Source of the DNA: JAWLBR01 sp041687495
GTDB lineage: Bacteria > Bacillota > Limnochordia > DTU087 > JAAYGB01
NCBI GenBank assembly: GCA_041687495.1
Contig: JAWLBR010000099.1
Span: 1-9,930 of the forward strand
DNA: 9,930 nucleotides
Direction of reading: 5' to 3'
In this document: piece by piece, positions 1 through 5,955 of the stretch
Layout: each line of letters starts with the position of its first letter
Numbering within the stretch: the stretch's first letter is position 1
Position numbers and translations under genes: made by a program
The notes under the pieces: model-generated
What the model saw: only the letters and a program-made list of their open reading frames with translations
Database searches by the model: none
What the model was told of the DNA's origin: nothing

Positions 1-425
1 ACAGATCGCCGCTTAGCAGGCGCTCCTTCGATCAGATTTGGCAATATCTGGCTCACTAAGAAAAACAAACTATCTGTCTTGACAAGGTGCACACTTCACT
101 TTATCTCTTCTGTTCTCCGGCCATTTGCCTGCATTTCGCTCACGGCTGTTGGATCCCCTTACCAAGAGTCGGGGTACGACGAGTCGCCATCAGACCAGTA
201 TGTGAGGTTAGCGTTACACCCATTGGCATTTGATCTCGAGGCACCTGACGCAGAAGCCTTGATATGACAGAGTAAGCGCCTAGACCCTAAACGCGGGGAA
301 TATCCGCGAGCCGGCAGAGAAAAGTTGCTCCGCAGTTCACTGAGTTACTCATTCCCTTGTCACTGAGTCCCGCTTATTCCCGCGCCTAGATTTGTGCCAA
401 TAATTCGTCCGTCCCAACGCGAGCT
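1..425. other. Gene-free stretch with small repeats and hairpins
   Basis: I see no supported gene here. The longest plus-strand open frame (79-267, 62 codons) begins at a TTG that is itself part of a TTGACA hexamer, has no ribosome binding site and resembles no family. The opposite strand has an open frame ending near 170 that lacks a start. Visible structure: a weak hairpin at 33-50 (CAGAT/ATCTG), a hairpin at 292-308 (CGCGG/CCGCG, 7-base loop, no T-run), and an imperfect direct repeat in which TCACTGAGT occurs at 337-345 and 360-368, each followed by ATTCCC (351-356 and 376-381). The TTGACA at 79-84 has a poor TATCTC match 17 bases downstream. The region lies downstream of the minus-strand gene ending at 426, and no clear terminator for that gene was seen. 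Confidence 0.5.
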
Positions 426-1067
426 CTAAATCGTCCACTGGTCATGAACAACCCCAACCAGATACCAGACACCATCTAGCTGCTCAAAGGCAAGTCGCAG
501 GCTCTCCCAGTCCATCCCCATATACTCGGGGTTGAATCCAGAAAAATAATATTCAAGGATAGCCGCCTCTGGATACACCTCAAACTGGTTCTCGAAGGTA
601 TTTCCTGTTCCCACTGTCTCGTTATAAGTGACTGTCTCGGCACGCAGAAAATCCGCCGTGTACACAAATGTGTCAAAGTACTCTTGCGGCGTCAGTTCAA
701 TGCGCAATCCAGATCCGTCATAATACCCCCAGGTGTATTCACGCTCGTCAGCTCCAAACGCCTCAACCTGCTCAGGCCAAAAAACGAGGTCTCCGTTCTC
801 TGAAGCATCCACATAGGAGTAAGCCGAAAACCGCACACCAGCAATTGGGTGCACCGTATCAGCTAGGGCTGAGAAGTCTCGTTTTTTGATCATCTGCAGG
901 ATCTCTTGTGCCCGCTGGACAACAACTCTCTCAGCGGCCTGGGCAGAAAGCCCCTCTTCGCCCCCCGCAGGAGCAGAAATCTGGCCTGAACCTGCAATTG
1001 CCACTGACGCCAGCAAGACAGCGAGAAGGGCGCTCACCATCACGGTCTTCACTTTGGTTATCATCAT
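426..1067 (-). CDS. Exported protein of unknown function, ends VHDQWTI
   Basis: A 213-residue predicted secreted protein. The start is ATG at 1067, five bases after a GGGGGG ribosome binding site (1073-1078); a second ATG follows immediately and would also work. Residues 1-25 form a signal peptide: K5/K7, a hydrophobic stretch, then cleavage after AIA. No lipobox cysteine is present. A low-complexity linker (26-42) leads to a compact domain with conserved-looking motifs: HPIAGVRFSAYSYVD (73-87), YTWGYYDGSG (111-120), a GNT near 155, and a C-terminus MDWESLRLAFE...DGVWYLVGVVHDQWTI. I recall hypothetical Bacillus and Paenibacillus proteins with the same HPxxGVRFSPY, YTWGxYDGSG and VHDxWTI pattern, so it is probably a real, widespread, uncharacterised family. 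It is transcribed divergently from pstS with a shared 167-base upstream region, which hints at, but does not show, phosphate-responsive control. Function unknown; the gene call itself is secure. Confidence 0.85.
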   Translation of the reverse strand: MMITKVKTVMVSALLAVLLASVAIAGSGQISAPAGGEEGLSAQAAERVVVQRAQEILQMIKKRDFSALADTVHPIAGVRFSAYSYVDASENGDLVFWPEQVEAFGADEREYTWGYYDGSGLRIELTPQEYFDTFVYTADFLRAETVTYNETVGTGNTFENQFEVYPEAAILEYYFSGFNPEYMGMDWESLRLAFEQLDGVWYLVGVVHDQWTI

Positions 1068-1234
1068 GGAATCCCCCCGGTCATCTAAGCACGGTAACCC
1101 GACCGTTCTTAACAGTTAAGTAACTGAACTCGAAACTACATTTTACATTACTCCATCTGCAGATCTTACAAAGCTCCTTTACCATTATATCGTAGCACGA
1201 CTGATATCACTTCTGGTAAAGGGAGGCTTCAAGA
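1068..1234. promoter_or_regulatory. Divergent intergenic region with possible PhoP-box hexamers
   Basis: This region must carry promoters for both the minus-strand secreted protein and the pst operon. A near-perfect palindrome lies at 1108-1120 (CTTAA, CAG, TTAAG). Hexamers like the Firmicutes PhoP half-site TT(A/T)ACA occur on the plus strand at 1109-1114 (TTAACA), 1142-1147 (TTTACA), 1165-1170 (CTTACA) and 1178-1183 (TTTACC), followed by an AT-rich possible -10 at 1185-1190 (TTATAT). Their spacing only partly fits the roughly 11-base period expected of tandem PhoP sites, so the assignment is tentative. A further inverted repeat ACGGT/ACCGT sits at 1091-1106 and would lie in the leader or promoter of the minus-strand gene. 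The pstS ribosome binding site is AAAGGGAGG at 1218-1226. Confidence 0.35.
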
Positions 1235-2089
1235 ATGAAAAAGCTGGTTGGGATTGCTCTAATCGCACTAGTGCTGGCCGTAGTGGCTGCTTCAGGTTGG
1301 GCAGACGACGACCATTTCTCAGAAGCAGGAGAAATCACCGTTGTATCCCGTGAAGCTGGGTCTGGAACAAGAGGGGCCTTTACTGAGTTGCTGGCGATTG
1401 AGCAGGACGGAGTGGACAACACCACCCTAGAGGCAACTATCAGCAACAGTACTTCTGTTGTGATGATGAGCGTTGCTGGAAATGAGTCCGCCATCGGGTA
1501 CATCTCGCTGGGTTCTCTCAATGACAGTGTGAAGGCACTGGCCATTGATGGGGTTGAGGCTGCTATTGACACCATTAAGGACGGCAGCTACAAAGTCGCT
1601 CGCCCATTCAACATTGCCACCAAAGGTAAACCAAACTCCCTGGCCGCAGACTTCATCGCTTACATCATGAGTGCGGAAGGGCAAAAAGTCGTTGAAGACA
1701 ACGGGTATATCGCCGTGGGCGAGTTAGGCCCATTCCAGGGGAGTAAGCCATCCGGCCGCATCGTGGTAGGCGGTTCCTCGTCTGTCACCCCGGTGATGGA
1801 GAAACTGAAGGAAGCTTATCTCCAGCTTAATCCCAACGCTAGGATCGAAATCCAACTCAGTGATTCCACCACGGGAATGACATCAGCTATCAACGGCATT
1901 GTCGATATCGGGATGGCTTCGCGGGCACTTAAAGAAGCTGAGCGGGCTCAGCTGGACTCAACTGCTATTGCACTGGACGGAATTGCCGTCGTTGTGAACA
2001 ACACCAATCCCATCGACAGTCTTTCCGCAGACGAAGTTAGAGACATCTTCACCGGTGAAATCACCCAGTGGTCAACTGTTAACAACTAG
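1235..2089 (+). CDS. pstS: Phosphate-binding protein PstS, circularly permuted
   Basis: The extracytoplasmic receptor that captures inorganic phosphate for the PstCAB importer; 284 residues. The ATG follows AAAGGGAGG at 8 bases. Residues 1-23 are a signal peptide (KK, hydrophobic core, cleavage near GWA/DDD) with no lipobox cysteine. The domain order is unusual. Residues 32-163 match the second half of a classical PstS: TVVSREAGSGTRGAF (35-49), the NSTSVVMMSVAGN helix, AIGYISLGSL, VKALAIDGVEA, then RPF...TKG and the EGQ...NGYIAV end. Residues 174-284 match the classical first half: GGSSSVTPVMEKLKEAY (179-195), SDSTTGMTSAINGIVDIGMASR (209-230), ALDGIAVVVN and DIFTGEITQW (270-279), where the protein stops. 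Both lobes are complete, so it is probably functional. The position matching the E. coli PstS aspartate in its ASD motif appears to be Ser/Arg here, judged by eye. First gene of the pst-pho operon; the family call is secure and the function inferred from context. Confidence 0.93.
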   Translation: MKKLVGIALIALVLAVVAASGWADDDHFSEAGEITVVSREAGSGTRGAFTELLAIEQDGVDNTTLEATISNSTSVVMMSVAGNESAIGYISLGSLNDSVKALAIDGVEAAIDTIKDGSYKVARPFNIATKGKPNSLAADFIAYIMSAEGQKVVEDNGYIAVGELGPFQGSKPSGRIVVGGSSSVTPVMEKLKEAYLQLNPNARIEIQLSDSTTGMTSAINGIVDIGMASRALKEAERAQLDSTAIALDGIAVVVNNTNPIDSLSADEVRDIFTGEITQWSTVNN

Positions 2090-2105
2090 TTTTCGGCGGC
2101 GCGGT

Positions 2106-2142
2106 AGGGTTGTGCCCTCGGGGTACTTCCCTCCTGCCCCGA
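2106..2142 (+). terminator. Stem-loops between pstS and pstC (possible attenuator)
   Basis: Two short inverted repeats lie in the 73-base gap after pstS. The first is AGGG/CCCT at 2106-2109 and 2115-2118. The second and stronger is TCGGGGTA/TGCCCCGA at 2118-2125 and 2135-2142: eight pairs including one G-T wobble, with a 9-base loop. They share position 2118, so they may be alternatives. There is no T-run, so this is not a strong intrinsic terminator. In other bacteria, hairpins after the gene for an ABC binding protein protect the upstream message or reduce read-through, giving more binding protein than membrane components. That role is inferred here from position. The pstC ribosome binding site (AAGGAG, 2150-2155) follows. 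Confidence 0.45.
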
Positions 2143-2162
2143 TACTCTGAAGGAGACAGCTT

Positions 2163-3014
2163 ATGGCAAACCACAAAGAACGGATCATGCAGGGTGCATT
2201 CCTGCTCGCAGCGTGTACCTCCATCCTTGCAGTGGCTCTGATTTGCCTGTTTCTTTTTACCAACGGCGTACCAGCGATACTGGAGATAGGCTTACTTGAC
2301 TTTGTGACCGGCACTGTCTGGAGGCCGTTAGACTCAATTTTTGGCATCTTCCCGATGATCCTAGGTAGTATCTATGTGACGATAGGAGCAGTCATTATCG
2401 GCGTACCCATTGGCCTGCTAACCGCCGTTTTTATGGCGAAGTTCTGCCCACAAAAGCTGTACGTTCACCTAAGGCCACTAGTCGACTTGCTCGCTGGAAT
2501 CCCCTCGGTTGTTTACGGTTTTTTTGGACTCATGGTCCTGGTTCCTTGGGTGCGGGAAACCTTCGGCGGCAGTGGCACAAGCATCCTTACTGCTTCGCTG
2601 CTTCTGGGCATTATGATTCTGCCGACAGTTGTCAAGGTGTCGGAAGCCGCAATTCGAGCCGTACCTAACAGCTACTACGAAGGCGGACTCGCTTTGGGGG
2701 CAACCCACGAACGGGCCACGTTTCTGGTCATCTTGCCCGCGGCAAAATCGGGAATCCTGGCGGCGATTGTGCTTGGTATCGGTAGAGCCATCGGTGAGAC
2801 GATGGCGGTGGTCATGGTGGCTGGAAACCAAGCCCGAATGCCGGCGGGGATACTCAAAGGCATCAGAACCATGACGGCCAACGTCGTCATTGAGATGGGC
2901 TATGCGTATGGCATGCACCGGGAGGCTTTGATCGCCACTGCAGTACTGCTGTTCGTGTTTATTCTGGCCATTAACCTTTCATTCTCCTTCCTGCAAAGGA
3001 GGGCTAACCGGTGA
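2163..3014 (+). CDS. pstC: Phosphate ABC transporter permease PstC
   Basis: An integral membrane subunit of the phosphate importer that forms the translocation channel together with PstA; 283 residues, a normal length for the family. The ATG is 7 bases after AAGGAG. Membrane segments are visible at about 11-33, 63-92 (one or two helices), 107-130, 139-157, 197-222 and 256-277, about six in total. The cytoplasmic EAA-type coupling loop that contacts PstB is residues 173-197 (EGGLALGATHERATFLVILP followed by AAKSG). Family-typical motifs are LLAGIPSVVYGFFGL (109-123), MILPTVVKVSEAAIRAVP (151-168) and GIGRAIGETMAV (205-216). Its stop overlaps the GTG start of pstA by four bases, implying coupled translation. 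Confidence 0.97.
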   Translation: MANHKERIMQGAFLLAACTSILAVALICLFLFTNGVPAILEIGLLDFVTGTVWRPLDSIFGIFPMILGSIYVTIGAVIIGVPIGLLTAVFMAKFCPQKLYVHLRPLVDLLAGIPSVVYGFFGLMVLVPWVRETFGGSGTSILTASLLLGIMILPTVVKVSEAAIRAVPNSYYEGGLALGATHERATFLVILPAAKSGILAAIVLGIGRAIGETMAVVMVAGNQARMPAGILKGIRTMTANVVIEMGYAYGMHREALIATAVLLFVFILAINLSFSFLQRRANR

Positions 3015-3877
3015 ATCAGATTAACACTCGGAGCTTCGCACAGAAATGGATCTCGTACAAACTCAGCCCCTTGTCGCTGATCCTCTTTTTGGTTACTGTG
3101 GCAGCGGCACTTATCTCCGGAGGCGTTTCGGTATTCATCGTTGGATATGTTTTGGTCAAGGGAATACCCAACCTATCGTGGGCTCTCTTTTCCTGGCACT
3201 ACAGTTCTCAAAACGCCTCACTGACACCGGCCTTGGTTAACACCGTTACTATGACGGGTCTTGCGCTTGTCGTGGCCATGCCAATCGGAATCTTTTCTGC
3301 TGTCTACTTGGTGGAGTACGCCAAGCGTGGTAACAAGCTAGTCGGACTGATCAGGGTCACCAATGAGACGCTATCTGGAATACCCTCCATAGTGTACGGT
3401 CTGTTCGGGCTGCTGTTTTTCGTCAGCTCACTGCATTGGGGGTATTCACTTTTAGCCGGTGCCTTTACCCTTGGCATTATGATTTTGCCGCTCATTATGC
3501 GCACCACAGAAGAGGCCCTGCGAGCCGTTCCTGACTCGTATCGGGAAGCCAGTTTTGGACTAGGTGCTGGTAAACTGCGTACAGTTCTTCACATCGTTCT
3601 TCCTGCCGCAGTGCCAGGTATTGCCGCTGGAGTCATCCTCGCCGTCGGGAGAATTGTCGGTGAGACCGCAGCCCTGATCTATACGGCGGGAACAGTGGCA
3701 GAGATTCCCACAACTGTGCTGGGATCGGGCCGCACGCTGTCAGTTCATATGTATGCCCTGGCCAGCGAAGGCCTGTACGTGGACCAGGCCTATGCAACCG
3801 CTGTTGTTCTTCTTGTGATTGTAGTGGCTATAAACTGGCTGTCGGGACTAGCTGCCAAGAAAATAGTGAAAGGATAG
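3011..3877 (+). CDS. pstA: Phosphate ABC transporter permease PstA
   Basis: The second channel-forming membrane subunit of the phosphate importer, 288 residues. It starts at GTG, overlapping the pstC stop as GTGA; a strong AAAGGAGG (2995-3002) lies 8 bases upstream, which settles the start. Hydrophobic segments are near 20-50, 75-101, 122-140, 144-163, 200-226 and 261-280. PstA motifs include TLSGIPSIVYGLFGLLFF (120-137), MILPLIMRTTEEALRAVP (157-174), the EAA coupling loop EASFGLGAGKLRTVLHIVLP (179-198) and VGRIVGETAALIYTAG (212-227). The motif order parallels PstC, as expected of two paralogous permeases. pstB follows after four bases, in the same transcript. Confidence 0.97.
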   Translation: MNQINTRSFAQKWISYKLSPLSLILFLVTVAAALISGGVSVFIVGYVLVKGIPNLSWALFSWHYSSQNASLTPALVNTVTMTGLALVVAMPIGIFSAVYLVEYAKRGNKLVGLIRVTNETLSGIPSIVYGLFGLLFFVSSLHWGYSLLAGAFTLGIMILPLIMRTTEEALRAVPDSYREASFGLGAGKLRTVLHIVLPAAVPGIAAGVILAVGRIVGETAALIYTAGTVAEIPTTVLGSGRTLSVHMYALASEGLYVDQAYATAVVLLVIVVAINWLSGLAAKKIVKG

Positions 3878-3881
3878 GGAC

Positions 3882-4631
3882 ATGGAAAAACTCATCATCG
3901 AACACCTCAACTTGTGCTACGGCGACTTCCGTGCGCTGAGAGACGTTAATCTGAGGGTTCCGGCGAACCAAATCACTGCTCTCATTGGGCCGTCGGGCTG
4001 CGGAAAATCGACTTTGATCAAGACACTAAATCGGATGAACGATTTGGTCGAGGGGTGCAAAATCGAAGGCAAGGTTCTCCTTGATGGCGAAGATATCTAC
4101 GGCAACATGGACATCAACCTTCTGCGTAAGCGAGTCGGCATGGTGTTCCAAAAGCCCAACCCCTTCCCTATGAGCATTTATGACAATGTCGCCTTTGGCC
4201 CCCGTACCCACGGAATCCGGTCGAAAGCAAGACTCGATGAGCTAATTGAGAGATCCTTACGGGATGCGGCTATATGGGACGAAGTCAAAGACAGATTGAA
4301 CGAAAGCGCCCTGGGACTTTCGGGTGGCCAGCAGCAGCGGCTGTGTATTGCCAGGGCTCTAGCGGTACAACCTGAGGTCTTACTGATGGATGAACCTACG
4401 TCTGCCCTCGATCCCATATCCACCGCCAAGATCGAGGATCTGGCGATAGAGCTAAAAGATGACTATACCATTGTCATGGTTACCCATAATATGCAGCAAG
4501 CACTGAGAGTCTCAGATCAGACAGCTTTCTTTCTCCTGGGTGAAATGATCGAGTGCGGCGCCACAGAAACACTGTTTTCCTCTCCACGGGAGAAGCAAAC
4601 TGAAGACTACATTACCGGGAGGTTCGGTTGA
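3882..4631 (+). CDS. pstB: Phosphate ABC transporter ATPase PstB
   Basis: The cytoplasmic ATPase that, as a dimer, powers phosphate import through PstCA; 249 residues, usual for PstB. All nucleotide-binding motifs are intact: Walker A GPSGCGKST (36-44), Q-loop at Q90 in the PstB-typical VFQKPNPFP (88-96), signature LSGGQQQR (146-153), Walker B VLLMDEP (166-172) with catalytic E171, D-loop SALD, and H-loop H202 in VTHNMQQA. The stretch TLNRMNDL after Walker A is also characteristic of phosphate ATPases. AAAGGA (3869-3874) is 7 bases before the ATG, within the end of pstA. Its TGA stop shares one base with the phoU ATG (TGATG). Confidence 0.98.
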   Translation: MEKLIIEHLNLCYGDFRALRDVNLRVPANQITALIGPSGCGKSTLIKTLNRMNDLVEGCKIEGKVLLDGEDIYGNMDINLLRKRVGMVFQKPNPFPMSIYDNVAFGPRTHGIRSKARLDELIERSLRDAAIWDEVKDRLNESALGLSGGQQQRLCIARALAVQPEVLLMDEPTSALDPISTAKIEDLAIELKDDYTIVMVTHNMQQALRVSDQTAFFLLGEMIECGATETLFSSPREKQTEDYITGRFG

Positions 4632-5284
4632 TGCGGGCGAAATTCGACCAGCAGTTGGAGCTGCTCAACACGGAACTGATCGAAATGGGTTCCTTGTGCG
4701 AAACCGCTATTGCCAACGCGACAAAAGCACTCATGGAAGGCAACGTCAGCCTAGCTGGAGAAGTCATTTCCATTGATGCCGAGATCGACGAGAAGGAACG
4801 AAAGATCGAGAGTCTTTGCCTCAAGATCCTCCTGCAGCAACAGCCGGTGGCAAAAGACTTACGCCAGGTTTCCTCTGCTCTGAAGATGATTACAGACCTA
4901 GAGCGAATTGGAGACCAAGCAGCGGACATCTCTGAAATAACCATGCTGGCAAACATCAATGCCTCAACCGACACCTCCCATATCGGAGAAATGGCAAAGG
5001 CAACCATCAAGATGGTGACCGATAGCATCGACGCCTTCGTGCGCCGTGATTTGCAGTTGGCTCAGTCAGTAGTTGCCTACGACGATGTGGTTGACGGTCT
5101 TTTTGACCGGGTCAAGGCGGAGATGATCGATCTCATCGGGCAAGACCCTGACAACGGCGAACATGCCGTCGATCTGCTGCTAATTGCCAAGTACTTTGAG
5201 CGAATTGGAGACCACGCCACTAATACCGCCGAATGGGTACAGTTTTCGGTTACAGGTAAACACAAGGATGAGTCAACACCATGA
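4631..5284 (+). CDS. phoU: Phosphate signalling regulator PhoU
   Basis: A cytoplasmic all-helical protein that couples the state of the Pst transporter to PhoR and restrains phosphate uptake and Pho signalling when phosphate is plentiful; 217 residues from ATG 4631. A TTG at 4628 in the same frame is an alternative, but the ATG is the better codon, has GGGAGG (4617-4622) at 8 bases and joins the pstB stop as TGATG. The two tandem three-helix PhoU repeats are visible. The first ends in the metal-binding style motif DLERIGDQAADISE and the second in YFERIGDHATNTAEW. QQQPVAKDLRQVSSALKMI is also typical of the family. The stop overlaps the phoP start by four bases (ATGA), so regulator and two-component genes are translationally coupled. 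Confidence 0.96.
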   Translation: MRAKFDQQLELLNTELIEMGSLCETAIANATKALMEGNVSLAGEVISIDAEIDEKERKIESLCLKILLQQQPVAKDLRQVSSALKMITDLERIGDQAADISEITMLANINASTDTSHIGEMAKATIKMVTDSIDAFVRRDLQLAQSVVAYDDVVDGLFDRVKAEMIDLIGQDPDNGEHAVDLLLIAKYFERIGDHATNTAEWVQFSVTGKHKDESTP

Positions 5285-5955
5285 TCTACTGTGTGGAAGA
5301 CGACCGGAACATCCGCGACTTAGTAGTTTATACCCTAGAAACCACCGGATTCCCGGCCCGGGGATTTGCGGACGGGAAGTCCTTTTTCAGATCTCTGCAC
5401 AAAGAACCGCCAGAACTAGTCCTCCTTGACATTATGCTGCCGGACGAAGACGGCATCCAGATCCTAAAGAAACTGCGGTCTTCTCCGCCCTGGAAAGAGC
5501 TGCCCGTGATCATGCTGACAGCCAAAGGAACCGAATACGACAAGGTTGTCGGCCTCGACAGCGGCGCTGACGACTACATTGCCAAGCCATTTGGTATGAT
5601 GGAGCTGGTCTCCAGGGTTAAAGCTGTGTTGCGACGCTCTTCATCACAGCCTACTGCGATGGAACTCAGCAGTAACGGGATTTACCTCAACATCGAGAGG
5701 CATCTCATCACTGCCCACGGAAAGAACTTAGCTCTGACTCTAAAGGAGTTCGAACTGCTCCGCTACATGATGGAGAATAACGGTATCGTTTTGTCCCGGG
5801 AGAAAATCTTAGCAACTGTGTGGGGATACGACTTTGACGGGGGAACCCGCACCGTCGATGTCCATGTCCGCTCCTTAAGGCAGAAGCTCGGCGACTGTGG
5901 AAAGGCAATCGAGACGGTCCGGGGCGTCGGCTATCGGTTTGGTGACAACAGATGA
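5281..5955 (+). CDS. phoP: Phosphate response regulator PhoP (OmpR/PhoB family)
   Basis: A DNA-binding response regulator expected to be phosphorylated by PhoR and to activate phosphate-starvation genes; 224 residues. The receiver domain (about 1-118) has the acidic pair D7/D8, phosphoacceptor D50 in VLLDIMLPDEDG, the switch threonine T80 in MLTAK, and K102 in AKPFG. The C-terminal winged-helix domain (about 128-223) has the OmpR-type LTLKEFELLRYM, SREKIL, VDVHVRSLRQKL and VRGVGYRF motifs. The start overlaps the phoU stop (ATGA), and the stop overlaps the phoR start in the same manner. The name rests on operon context with phoU and phoR and on overall similarity to Firmicutes PhoP; by sequence alone it could be any OmpR-family regulator. 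Confidence 0.94.
   Translation: MIYCVEDDRNIRDLVVYTLETTGFPARGFADGKSFFRSLHKEPPELVLLDIMLPDEDGIQILKKLRSSPPWKELPVIMLTAKGTEYDKVVGLDSGADDYIAKPFGMMELVSRVKAVLRRSSSQPTAMELSSNGIYLNIERHLITAHGKNLALTLKEFELLRYMMENNGIVLSREKILATVWGYDFDGGTRTVDVHVRSLRQKLGDCGKAIETVRGVGYRFGDNR

Noticed and set aside
79..107. Perfect -35 TTGACA with TATCTC 17 bases on, as a promoter
   Set aside because: The -10 matches only half of the consensus and no gene or recognisable RNA lies downstream on that strand.
79..267. Plus-strand open frame of 62 codons
   Set aside because: Its TTG start is part of a TTGACA hexamer, it has no ribosome binding site, and the translation resembles no family.
1207..1684. Minus-strand open frames opposite pstS as possible antisense genes
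   Set aside because: Serine/alanine-rich mirror translations of a conserved gene, with no ribosome binding site and no family resemblance.
1235..2089. PstS as a truncated or frameshifted pseudogene because the N-terminal motif appears missing
   Set aside because: The missing half is present at the C-terminus in the same frame, with a good signal peptide and ribosome binding site, so the gene is permuted rather than broken.
4628..4630. TTG start for phoU
   Set aside because: The adjacent ATG at 4631 has better Shine-Dalgarno spacing and overlaps the pstB stop in the usual TGATG arrangement.
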